Positions 33,492-45,100 of a DNA stretch of 64,000 nt are shown here, in pieces. The notes beneath the pieces are model-generated. The model was not told the DNA's origin. It saw only the letters and a list, made by a program, of their open reading frames with translations, and did no database searches. The DNA lies in contig OX155952.1 in NCBI GenBank assembly GCA_944548615.1, forward strand, positions 682,001 through 746,000. Reading direction: 5' to 3'. How positions within the stretch are numbered: the stretch's first letter is position 1; each line of letters begins with the position of its first letter. The stretch is from Micropterix aruncella. Lineage: Eukaryota; Arthropoda; Insecta; Lepidoptera; Micropterigidae. Made by a program: the position numbers and the translations under genes.

Positions 33492-34679
33492 CGCATTGTG
33501 GCATTCCAGTACAAGGACAGAGGTTATAGTATTTTTTGCTAGCGCTTGTAGCACGGAGGCACTGTCGGAGACAAATTTCAAGCTTAGGTCTCCGACATCT
33601 TTGGCTGCAACTGCTTGTGCTGCTCTGGTGATGCCAATGCATTCTGCTTGAAAGATCGTATTTAGGTTGCCTAGGGTAGTTGATATTTTGATGTTTAGAT
33701 CATTTGAGAAGACGCCGGCTCCGGTACCTTGAGTGGTTTTGGAGCCATCTGTGTATATCCTTACTTCATTTGTACCACACGCTAAGCGTTGCAGGCTCTG
33801 GAGTCTCGCTTTCACTGTGGTCAGTTGTGTTCTGGGCCACCATACAACTGATCCATAAGTCAGAGAGGGCCTGATGACTGATGTGTACAGCCAGAGTGTG
33901 ATTTTTGGGTTGCGACCCCATTTTTTCCCCACTAGTCTCCGACACTGCCAAAAAGTTAGGCAGGCCCTCTTTGTTTTGGCTTCGATATGACTCGCCCAGT
34001 TTAATTTGCTGTCAAGGATGACTCCCAGATATTTCACCTCTGTAGATAGGGAGAGTTTGGTGTTGAATAATTTTGGTACTTGTAGTTCTGGTAACTTCCT
34101 CTTGTTGGTGAAGAGGTTGAGTTCTGTCTTTTTCGGATTTACTGACAATTTATGTTCGTCACACCATTTTTCTACTATCTGCAAAGCTGAGCGCATGACT
34201 TTACATAGCATATTTTCTGCGCTTCCATTAATCATTATTGTTAGGTCGTCGGCATAACCAATAGTAGTGTAACCCCTTCCATTTAGTGTTTTTATGAGGC
34301 TGTCCACTACTATGTTCCATAGAAGTGGTGATAGGACCTCCCCTTGAGGGCATCCTTTAACTACCTTCGCTCTTGTGGTAGTATTCATCACTATCTGGAC
34401 CGCCCTTTTGCTAACCAGCTCCGTGATCCATTTTATGGTGACTGGTTCCACCTTAAGTTCCTGTAGGGCGTGGTTTATGCTGTTGTGCATGGTTTTGTCA
34501 AAAGCGCCTTCTATGTCTATAAAGGCGGCGAGTGTTGACAGCTTATTTGTTAGAGCCGATTCTATTTTGTGCACCACCATATGTAGTGCCGACTCTGTTG
34601 ATTTGCCTTTTGTGTAGGCGTGTTGTTGTGGGTGTAGTTGTTTATTTCTTAGTGCCCCATCCCTTAGGTGACGGTCCAT
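33486..34679 (-). pseudogene. R1-like LINE ORF2: reverse transcriptase and start of RNase H
   Basis: The 397-codon frame carries RT motifs A (FIDIEGAFDKT), B (GCPQGEVLSPLLWN) and C (YADD, about residue 145), followed by LGVILDSKLNWASHIEAKTK. RNase H begins at about residue 307 with IYTDGSKTTQ and has QAECIGITRAAQAV. It ends prematurely in ECHNAL just before the palindromic junction, so the last RNase H acidic motif is displaced into another frame. It is non-functional. Confidence 0.88.
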
Positions 34680-35068
34680 CAGTCTTTCTAACGTCTTTAG
34701 TAAGAAATACGTTAGGCTGATACGTGACGAGACGTTCTAGGTAGGTAGCCCTAATGATATATTTTTTAAAACTTTATTTTGATTAACAATGGCTAAATAA
34801 GCTTTAGCTGCCTACAATAATATGAATAGATTTGTCACATAAATTTGTTCGTACAATAACATGAATAAATTCGTCCATCCTTTTTATTCCTGAACTTTTG
34901 ATAATGTCCGATACCTTTATTATAGGGATTATGGCTTGCAAGGTAATAGGCGATTAAACAAGTTTGATTAATGAGCGATATAAATGCACTTCGGGGAAGT
35001 ACTCAAGTGTGCTTAAAAACAGGATTTTTTAAATACACTTTTATGTGCCCAAATACTTTTAAGCGGTA

Positions 35069-35580
35069 GTTTAAGCTTACGCTGGTGTTACGGTAAAATG
35101 GCACATCATAAATACGCAAATCATATCATTCGCTTGGCAAAAGTATGTTTAAAAAAATGCAAAATTGTGTTTTTAGGGGCAGACATGGAGGGGGGTCATT
35201 TTGAATTCTGCTATTTAACGAAATCCTTCGATTACATAGAAAATACAAGAAAATAATGAAAACAGCTGATTAATAGCCGACCTAATGATCAATCGTATTT
35301 CGCCTCTGCACCTGCAAAAACTGCCATTTGTTTTTTGACAATTTTACAGGGATGACATAAAACCATTATCATTTTAATTTAACCCATCGCGATTGACTCA
35401 CCGACTGATCGAAATCCAAAATTAAAATCCCTCGTAGAGCCTATACACTTAAGAGCAATTCCAAATACTAAAACAAAAACTGTTTCTGCATCTCCCAAGA
35501 CAGAATTGAAAAAACACAGCGCTCAGACATCGGAATGGCTTCAAACCCTGAATGCTGAAAAATGCAATTTTGGAAAAAAA
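35069..35580. other. No recognisable gene
   Basis: Unremarkable sequence without motifs; short shadow frames only. Confidence 0.4.
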
Positions 35581-35584
35581 GAAC

Positions 35585-35712
35585 GCTTCTTCGCGATGCG
35601 AAATCGCAAAAGGATCTCGGCGTAGTAGTCACCGATGACTTAAAACGGGATTGCAACAGTAAAGAAGGCAAACTCTCACCGGTTAGACGATATGACAAAC
35701 TCCATAAACAAA
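35585..35712 (+). pseudogene. Possible CR1-group LINE fragment
   Basis: One frame reads QKDLGVVVTDDLKRDCNSKE and GKLSPVRRYDKL. EKDLGV-x-V-x-x-DLK is a common motif just after the RT core in CR1/Daphne-type LINEs. It is too short for more than a tentative call. It lies about 95 bp beyond the 3' end of the BRCT-gene coding sequence. Confidence 0.4.
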
Positions 35713-35806
35713 AATGCAGATAAAACGACAGCATTATAATTGCGTTAGAAGTGAAATGCGATCGTGCGCCTTCTTCCACGTCGATCGATCGATAATGCTC
35801 CGCGGG

Positions 35807-36118
35807 TCAGTCGTATCGTTGGGGCGATGCGCCCGGACAGGTCTGGGAGAAAGCAAAGCAGTCGACGGGCAGAAGGGCGGCCGGACACAGGAGGAACTGG
35901 CCGAAGGAGTTGATCTCCTGCGAGCCGAGGCTGAAGAAGACCCACTCCAGGTTGAGGGGCACGAAGCCGTGTCTCTCCAGCAGGTCGGCGTATTTGCGCT
36001 CTGCGGCCCTCGGGCTGGACGAGTCTTGCTCCACGTCCACAATGGCCAGCCGCCGTTCCGCGCCGGAAGCTTCCGCCAAGCGCTCCACCACTTTCCCTCC
36101 GGCGTTCTGCAGGAGCTC
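35807..36118 (-). CDS. BRCT gene, exon 6 (rest of BRCT2, stop)
   Basis: The acceptor is ACAATTTCAG|GAGCTC. It runs 104 codons to TGA. It encodes ELLQNAGGKVVERLAEASGA, the central strand RRLAIVDVEQD, and the final W-containing helix FVPLNLEWVFFSLGSQE, with a short tail ending PGASPQRYD. GC content is much higher than in exons 1-3. Confidence 0.85.
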   Translation of the reverse strand, partial: ELLQNAGGKVVERLAEASGAERRLAIVDVEQDSSSPRAAERKYADLLERHGFVPLNLEWVFFSLGSQEINSFGQFLLCPAALLPVDCFAFSQTCPGASPQRYD

Positions 36119-39100
36119 CTGAAATTGTTAGCCGTTAAAAAGCGGGTCGGCGACCGTCGACCGGCGGAAAGCGACAATTTTATAGTCATCCATCCCGAAA
36201 TTTTCTGTAACTTACGGTCAATTGATCCTTTCCTATCCGCTTCAGACTGTTCGGATTGTCGAAATCGAATAAATAAAATGTATAACCGGAAAATACTTTC
36301 TTTTTCGAAAGCCTGGATACGGTAGGTCCGGTTTCTCCTCCGTCGTCCAGCAATTCGTAGGGCTCCTACGATGACAAATTTTAATTACTCCGAAAGCGGT
36401 TCGCTTTAACGAATTGCAGAAAAGTTAAATCGTTACCTCGTTCACGTATCTATTCTTGTCTGCGCACGCTTTCAGCCATTCGAAGGAGACTATCCATTTG
36501 TGATCTACCAGAAATTGTAGATATTTGACGGTTCTGTAAATGAAAATATATAATACCGTTAGATAAAATGGACGTGGAACTTTAAAGCCTTTAAAAAAAT
36601 AGTTTATATCGTCCCGCTGGACTTTGAAACGTTTATTAATCGTTTAGTCGTAATAAAACACGAGATAAACGTTGAAGAATAACGATGTTGCGTTTACAGG
36701 GTAGCTCCTTTATTCGGTGACATTGCACGAGTCACCGTTTCCCTATCCCCGTATCGTAGTGGCACCTCGACGATGCGGTCGTTGTCGCCGTATTGGATAC
36801 TCTTCCGCGTCCATTTTTTTATTTTTTTTATTTTTATTTAATAACTATTTTTTAAATTACAGTTTTATATAAAATCCAGCCAAGCCTAAGGCTTATCTGC
36901 TGGAGATTATGATAGGGTGACTTTTAGTGCAACTTTAGTGGCCATTTGACCATATTATGATATAACTGCTGCATTATCTGCTACATTAGTAGGGATTAGT
37001 CGGCACTGAAAGCCACCCTCTTGATAATATTTACATAAAATGATGAACGTACTTAATGCTAATAAAATAAAATATTAATCTTATTCGTATCATTTATACG
37101 TGTGTTTCACTTTCACTTATTTTAAAGCTAATAATTTTTAATTCTTTTTTTTTGTTTTCTTGTACATATTTTATAACTTTTTAAATTTAGAGGAATTTTG
37201 TTGAATAAATGAGGGATTAGCCGATTCAATCTCCTTTTACCATAAAGGTTGCGAAAAGGAGGGACGAGTAGCCGTTCATTTTGTATCTGTCTAGTGCTGT
37301 GTTTATGTTGGACATAAATTCGGAATTCGTCAGTCTCGAAACATTAACCCCTTGAGTATGATACGACCAAATCTGGTTCTGAAACAATTATCCGTTGAGT
37401 ATGATACGACCAGATCTGGTTCCGCGTTTTTTTCACTTCTTTGACGTTCTCATATTTATTCATAATTATCTAATTGTTTTACAAAATGATATTTCAATAT
37501 TCTATATTCGAAATTTCAATGCAATCATTGTGCAGTTGTTCTTTTTATGATTGGTGTAGTAGTTTCGTAGTTATAGTACTTTTTAAGGTCGATGTCGCCG
37601 AAAATCCTGCAAAAGAGACAGATGCATCCATAAAAATACCCATTTACTCCAAGGGTTAAACTGTTAATCTATAAATAAATAATACATCAGCTGGTAATAT
37701 GTCACAATACTTGAAAATCCTAAGATAATGTCATCGTTAGTCCTCATCTCTTCCCGGTTCGTAGGGTCTCTTTTGTAGGGTCAGCTTAGTATGAGACCAT
37801 CCCTCGGGTGACTGATGAGGTTCCGTTTTGGCTATAGCCGTGCATTACTAAATGTGGTTTTCTACAGTTGCAAGGTGTTCTTCCGGTTCTGTCCCGGTTA
37901 AGTATGCAAAGTTTATGTAGGGCACAGTATACCAAACGGTTGGTTTACTCTCGAGCTACGGGGCACTGCGGGCAGAGGGGTACGTCTCGACGAACGCCCT
38001 TAGTTAGCGTTACGCGCAGGTAAAGGCTGGCGACATTTCGAACATTTGCAAAAGCGGCCGTAGCATCTAGCAGCCATATCCGAGCCCTTATTCTTCACTG
38101 TTCACCTTTACGCGGTGGAAGTTGGAGCTCGTGGCCTGCCAGCTAAATCTCTGTTTCACCTTTTCAAAGATCTTGGTCTCTCCAGGAAAATAATCAAAAC
38201 CTTAGAAAAATTATCTAAAACCGCAATTTCCGCATCTCAAATTCTATAGCTTCGAAGGGGGAGTAAATGGGTGGTAAGGTGACCGCTCACATGTGGCAAG
38301 ACAGCTGTCCTAAACCTACCAGCCGGTCGTTAGTCCGGAATCCACTGCTTACCCCCCAGAAGTGTAATAACACTATATGATGGGCCGGTCGGTGAATTCC
38401 ATGGCAGCTCCGTTTGTATTTTATTTTATTATTTTCCTTGACTTTTAGGTTATTAGCTTAACCGGTCATAGAGATATCGTTTTTCCCCTGTTGTCCCTAT
38501 CACGGTTCGAATTTCGAAAAATTTCTAATTAATAAAATAAATAAACTACAAACGGAGCTGTCATGGAATTCACCGACCAGAGTCAGACCCATCATAATAC
38601 TATTATTTTTACACTCTTCTGGGGATTTTTTTTTGAGTAAAATCTATCTAATATTTCATAGGAATTAAAAGATATTAAGAAAACCGAAAAAAAAACATTT
38701 CATCCCTTTTCGATCCCGTAGGAGTTGAATTTCGTAAAATCCCTTCTTAGTGAGCGCTTACAACCTAAAAGGAACCTTTGTGAAAAATTTCATATTCGTA
38801 GCTTCAGCGGTTTCGGTTCGGCGATGATGAATCAATGAGTCAGTCAGTCACAACCTTCTTTTACATATATAGATTTATATAATATACTACCTGACCCGTG
38901 CCCACTTCGTTGGGCGGTAAAACTTTTTAATTGTGATGAAATTATGAGTGTGGTTTGGTTAGTACTGAGTGCTATGATTTATTTCCTGACTGCCAAAAAT
39001 AGGTTATATTTTTACTGCATATGTATGTATTTGCATGCCAATTTGACTATATTACCGTTATTTGTGAGTGTCTTCTTGTGAGTGTCTTATTTGTGAGTGT

Positions 39101-42100
39101 CTTATCTCTTTAACCATTTATGCAGTAAAAGTGAAATTATATGCAGTAAAAGGGAAAAGTCTTTTGTTTTAAACACTTGAGATGATCAATTTACTTATTT
39201 TGATAATAATTCATAATTGTTGATAATATGACCAATAAACATGACCCAACGATTTAAATTATATTTTTAAATATAAAATACTACTTTTTGTTACTTAAAT
39301 ATAAAAGTTAGACATATGCTGTCGCCGACTTTTTTGTAGGCATTATCAAGCTATACAACTTTTCTCTAGAACTTAATCATATATCTCTCATAGTTAAGGC
39401 AGCGTTCGTTAGAAACGTTTTCGTTCGACCGTTTTTTCCGACTTACTTTGGAAATCCGACTACCACGAAAAAGTCTTTTCGTTTTTCGGATTAATATATA
39501 GCCTATGACACTCACAAATAACGTGGCTTTCTATTGGTAAAAGCATTTTCAAAATCGGTTCAGTAGATCCAGAGATTACTTCCTACGTCACAAACTTTAC
39601 CTCTTTATAATATTAGTATAGATATATGGAGGCCAGCCAAAATGCCTACGCTTAGATCTGTTAACCACCTCAACTACCATTTTGGCCGCTTAGAGGTTAA
39701 AACCAAAACTCAGAAGCATCGGTCTATTAATCAGTAGATCTATGAGTGCCTGCGGCCATGTGAATCGTTTGGGGTGCCGACGCCAGCAATGTAATTCTGT
39801 CTAAGGGGGTAGCTGTTTTATCATAGTTTGTCATAAGTTTGGAGAACATCTGCATGCACATGTGTGACCTGTTCAGATTAATAAACTAAAAACTGAATAC
39901 AATATATTTATTTATCTCACCTTGGTGCTTTATTATTCCCCATATTGCCGACGACCAAGTGCGTTGCCTCCTTTTTATACAATCCGTTGACAAACACCCA
40001 GTTAAAGCGACGCACCCAATCTTCTACGAGCTTAATCATCCCCGGTTGCAAATTTGTAGTCATAATGATTGGCCTCTTTTCTGCTTCGCTCTTTCTCCTC
40101 GCCTCTATAACGTCGCTGGAGGTCTGCGAGTGCTCGAAGATGCCCAGGGATTTTTTATCAAATGACAAAGACTTCTTTGCCTCCATCCCGATTGGAGTGA
40201 ACCTCTTGAGTATGCCTCCCGACAAACGCACTGAGTCCAACGGCGTAACATCTTTCGAAGGACTCGCAAATGGGGTGGAGCTATCGAGTCCGCGTCTCGA
40301 GAAACGCATTACGTTTAACGGTGTGACATCTGTTGAAGGGTTCCCTAAATTGACGTTGCTATTCGATGGGTCTGTTTTATCCATTAGAGCGTCGTCATCC
40401 TCCGCGTCTTCAAGAGGAGTGTTTTTAGATTTTTTAGGAAAATCTAAGGATTTCCGAATTGATCTGGACTGTGATGTGCTTCGTGTAGGCTTCTTTGTTC
40501 TGGAATTAAAACAAAATTACCTTAATTATCAACCGATTTAAGCCTCCACTCAAGCAACACGGTACAAACTGGAACAGACCTTGATGCACCATGTCACTTT
40601 CACACATATAGTCCCAAAAGAATGTGCCAAACTCAACGTAAACACCAATATTGTCATTACTACGTAAATAAAATGAAAGCTATAATGCAATGGAGGGAAC
40701 CATTTAATGTGTCAACTCGAAGAGGCAATACTTTAATTTTATTTATTTATCCACAACTACTACTAGATTAGTATTATAATGTTTATTCCTGAACTAATAA
40801 TGGTTTCATCTCATTTATTGCGTTAAATACTTTCTTTTGCTCACAATAAATATTATTATCTACACTAATATTATAAAGAGGTAAAGTTTGTGAGGTTGTA
40901 GGAAATAATCTCTGGATTTATTGAACCAATTTTGAAAATTCTTTTACCAATAGAAAGCCATGTTATTTGTGAGTCTCATAGGCTATATATTAATCCGAAA
41001 AATGAAAAGACTTTTTTGTGAGAGTCGGATTTGCAAAGTCGGAGAAAAAACGGTCGAACGAAAACGTTTTTAACTAACGCTGCCTTAACGATGAGAGATA
41101 TATGATTAAGTTCTAGAGAAAAGTTGTAGAGCTTGGTAATGCCTACAAAAAAGTCAGCGACGGCATATGTCTAAATTTTATATTTAAGTCACAAAAAGTA
41201 GTTTTTTATATTAAAAAAATAATTTAAATCGTTAGGTCATGTTTATTGGTCATATTATCAACAATTATGAATTCATATCAAAATAAGTAAATTTATCGTC
41301 TCAAGTGTTTAAAACAAAAGGATTTTCCCTTTTACTGCATATAATTTCCCTTTTACTGCATAAATGGTTAGAGATAAGACGCTCACAAGAAAACACTCAC
41401 AAATAACCCTAATATAGTCAAATTGGCATGCAAATACATAATACATATGCAGTAAAAATATAACCCTTCTTTTGGCGGTCAGGAAATAAATCATAGCACT
41501 CAGTACTAACCGAATCACACTCATAATTTCATCACAAGTAAAAAGTTTTACCGCCCAACAAGTGGGCACGGGTCAGCTAGTTCATATATAAATTTCAAAA
41601 ATCCCACTCAATTTTTCCGCCACCTGTATAATGCCATACAAGTGTAATATTGATCACAAATCGATTTTTAGTCCGCTGAAAGAGGTGAACGAACTGTATC
41701 GTCACGTCATATGCCTACCCGCAACGACATATTATTTCCGCAAATGAAATTAAATAAAAATTTCTAAAGTGATTCGGACATTTTCGGAAGTCCATCAGGA
41801 GGTAAGCTGCCGATCCTGGGCCCATGTTCTACGTTCGGTTTCTACGACAACAAAACTGAGGTCCTGTTTGTCATTCTGCCTCTTTTTCACATAAAAATGT
41901 AGAATCAACCCCTTATTAATATATTCAATCTACAGTTCACAAACTACTGCACCGATTTTCGGTTCAGATTAAAGCCAAATGTTGCTCATAAATATTTTAT
42001 ATATTCTCAACACACAAACACAGCATCACCCCCGGCCCCCTTTTATAAAGACAAACCAGACAGTGAATATGTATTTTTTTATGCTTGTACATTGTTGTCA

Positions 42101-45100
42101 CACAAACGGTTTATTCCGTCAGTCGTGTAATTTCAGTTCTTTGTCGTCACGGTTTGGATTTAATGTTAGTAAATGTTCATTTACCCTTGTATATGTTTGA
42201 ACCTTCACTGAGAAAAAAATAAATTTATAACAAAGACTTACTTAATTTTTTGTGGAGTGTCCTCAACCGTATCATCGTCATTATCGTCTTGGTTCAGTTT
42301 CCTCTTGCGGGCCGATAGAGGGCGTGGGACCTTTTTAAGTAAAGCGACATCTAATTTCGGAGTCAAAAGTTCATCTTCGGTAACTGTGAAGAGATTTTCG
42401 CTCTCTAAATTCAACGGTTCGTTAACGACATCGAAGGTTACACTTTCGGTCGTTCGTTTGGCTTTATCGGCGCTTTCCGTTGCCTTCGCATGAGTCAGTT
42501 CGGTTTCATTGTTGTCTTCATTTTGAAATAAATCGTCCCTCTCGATACTTCTGTCTTTTTCAGTAATATTATATCTTTCACTTAGTTTATTGATAATGAC
42601 GTTTATAATGTTATCGCACAATTTATTCATCGCATGACCAGTGAACATTATATTGGTATTATCGCTGGTATTTAAATGAACAATTCCACCGTTAACTATG
42701 ATGTTACGCGTTTTAGAATCGTTCTCCGGCTTTTTATTCGAATTATCCGTCGAAATACTTTTTAATATTTCAGATTTTCTCCTACTTAATGAAGTTTTCT
42801 CATCCTTGTGTGAAACAGGCTCAGAATTGTCCCCATTGAATGGCGGTAATAACTCGTTACAATTCCTCTGCTGAGTATCTTTACTCGGCACGATGAGTTG
42901 ATTTTCATTTCTCAAGAGCCGTTCTGTGGTTTCCGGTTCTTGGCTCGACTGACGGATAACCTCTTGCAATGCCCTTCTGTCTTTCTCGTCACCGGTGCAC
43001 TCCACCGCTGGAGGTTCCTCCTCATCCAAGACTTCAATCGCTGCAACGTCTTCTACTTTTTTATGACTCGCAATGCTAATATTTAATTTACTGTTAAGAT
43101 TAGACGACTTGCTCAATGCTTTATTCATGCGCTTGACATTTTTTTTCCAGTCGTTTTCCTTATCTTTTTGAGCGCTGCTGCTAGATTTTCTCTTCCTCAA
43201 TGAAGTTTTCTTATCCTTGAAGGCAACAGATGCAGAATTGTCCCCCTCGAGTGGCAGTAACAACTCCTCATACTCCCTCTGCTGAGTATCTTCAGTTGAC
43301 GCCGTAAATTTATTATCATCGCTCAAAAGCCATTCTGTAGTTTTCTGTTCCGCTTTCTGTGTCTTATCCTCGATTTCTTCTCCGGGAAAGTGTAGTTCCT
43401 TGATGGGGGTCGTGCTCGGTTTCTTTTTTCCCGGGTAACTGACGATGGTGTCATATTTCGGGGGTGGAAAAATCTCACTGCCAGTGTTATTTTTTGTCGA
43501 TTTTTTCATTCTGATTCCTGAAATAAATTACACTTTATGAGAACAAAAGTGAAATGGCCACTTTCTTGAACATGTCTGTGCATTAAGTAAAAAGGGTGCG
43601 AAGGATACATCACTGATATATAATAGGGATGCAAGATTACGATTACAATACGATTAATCAACTTGGGTTGTCGACTACAGCGGGCGAGCCCGTCACCTCA
43701 GGAAGTTTTAACGATTAGTCGTTCTATCTCCCTGGAAGTGAGCGCAGAAGACTTGGGGACAAAACAGTCCACCGTCTAGCTACGCCACAAGCCCGTAAGA
43801 GGCCAACGCCTTAACCGCGAGATAGCCAGGAATGTTACCCGGCGGGCCGACACTCGCGCCCTCACTTCCAATTGTGACCAGATTACTCCGGTCTCTCGAT
43901 TGGTTACGAGTTCGAGGTAGCTTGCGCGGTCCTCTCCCTTACGAAGCGGTGAAACGGTGTTTACCGAATCTATCGCGGACCACAGCGTCCTTTGCCCTTT
44001 GACGTTTTAACGATAGAACGACTAATCGTTAAAACGTGGTGACGGGCTCGCCCGTTGTAGTCGACACCTCAAGATGTTAGTCAGAGTGCACAGTCGATTG
44101 GCTTACGCCGCACGGTGCGCAGACCGTCCAGGAGCGCCAGAAGTTTCATTCCCAGGGGAAACTGACCATAAGGCTATAGTCCTACCCAGGCTCGCACTTC
44201 ATGCGTAGAGGCCGTCGGATAGGTGTTGACCCGTGAGTGTGACCAACCCTGAACAGAATGGGTTTTCGTGGCCAACTCAGCAAGGGCCCATTAACTCCCG
44301 ATACAATACGATTATTATTATTATTATTATTTATTCTGGACAGGCAGCTCTGCTGATACGTTGCGGTGTCGGCTTCGGTACATCGGCTGTCGGTACATCT
44401 TGCGGTGTCGACTGCAACGGGCTCGCCCGTTGCAGTCGACACCGCAAGATGCTGATACGTCCAGATCAGATCTTGTAAAGCTAAACAATATTAACAATAT
44501 AATATAAACAATATTAACAAGTTTTTAGGTACAAATCGAGTCTGTTTTTAAATTGATTGACAGAGATTGCACTAATCACTTCAAATGGTAGTTTATTCCA
44601 CATGTCCACCACTCTATTTGGCAAAACGTTCTTAAGAGGATTAGATTTAAATTTTGTACGGTTGAGTTTTTGTTGTGACCTCGAAGATTTGTGTTGACGT
44701 TGAATTTGTAAATATTCTTCAGTGCAGGTACATCGTAATGTGTTAGAATTTTATATGTCTCAATCAGGTCCCCTCTTTGTCTTCTTTGTTTGAGTGTAGT
44801 AATTCCAAGTAATTTCAAGCGATCTTCATAATTCCTATTCTTCAAGCCCACTGGCATTTTGGTTGCCCTTCGCTGTACCTTTTCCAGGATATCTACATCT
44901 TTGCAAAAGTAAGGGTTCCAGATCTGATAGCCAAGAATAGGTCTCACGTATTCCTTGTAGATCTTGATAAAAACCTCTATTGATAGATGTTGGAAAGCCT
45001 TCCTTATTAGATAGAGAATAGAGTTGGCTCTTTTAGCAATTGCAATTATGTGTTTCTCCCATTTGAGATCATCAGTAATTGTTATTCCAAGATCGTTTTG

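Larger units (their letters stand above)
32859..34734 (-). mobile_element. 5'-truncated R1-like LINE with (TTAG)n tail
   Basis: The flanking 14-bp direct repeat is TTCTAGGTAGGTAG (32845-32858 and 34735-34748). Minus-strand order: the RT core from 34679 (AAFIDIEGAFDKTMHNSINH, GCPQGEVLSPLLWNIVVDSL, IGYADDLTIMING), the thumb/connection region, then RNase H (VRIYTDGSKTTQGTGAGVFS), broken at a palindrome (33443-33491). It resumes in 33360-32938 with the zinc knuckle CRGCMEEEETPQHVLMEC. The tail is (TAAC)n read on the minus strand. The endonuclease and ORF1 are missing. Confidence 0.9.
31988..35068. mobile_element. Tc1/mariner-type TIR element hosting two other insertions
   Basis: The ends are TACCGCTGAAAAGTATTTGG at the left and the inverse CCAAATACTTTTAAGCGGTA at the right. 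AAAAGTATTTGG is typical of Tc1-group TIRs. Inverted similarity continues inward for about 150 bp (GAGTACTTCCCCAAAGTGCA / TGCACTTCGGGGAAGTACTC). A further, partly matching arm at about 32690-32815 suggests a second nested copy. It holds a piggyBac MITE (32124-32382) and an R1-like LINE (32859-34734). No transposase is visible. Confidence 0.65.

Noticed and set aside
35734..36189. 151-codon minus frame at the end of the BRCT gene
   Set aside because: It overlaps exon 6 in a different frame. The correct frame continues BRCT2 and begins at the CAG acceptor at 36119-36121.
42257..42493. Plus-strand frames over 39945-40541, 42257-42493 and 42898-43086
   Set aside because: They are antisense shadows of BRCT-gene exons 2 and 3, which have phase-consistent splicing and domain support.
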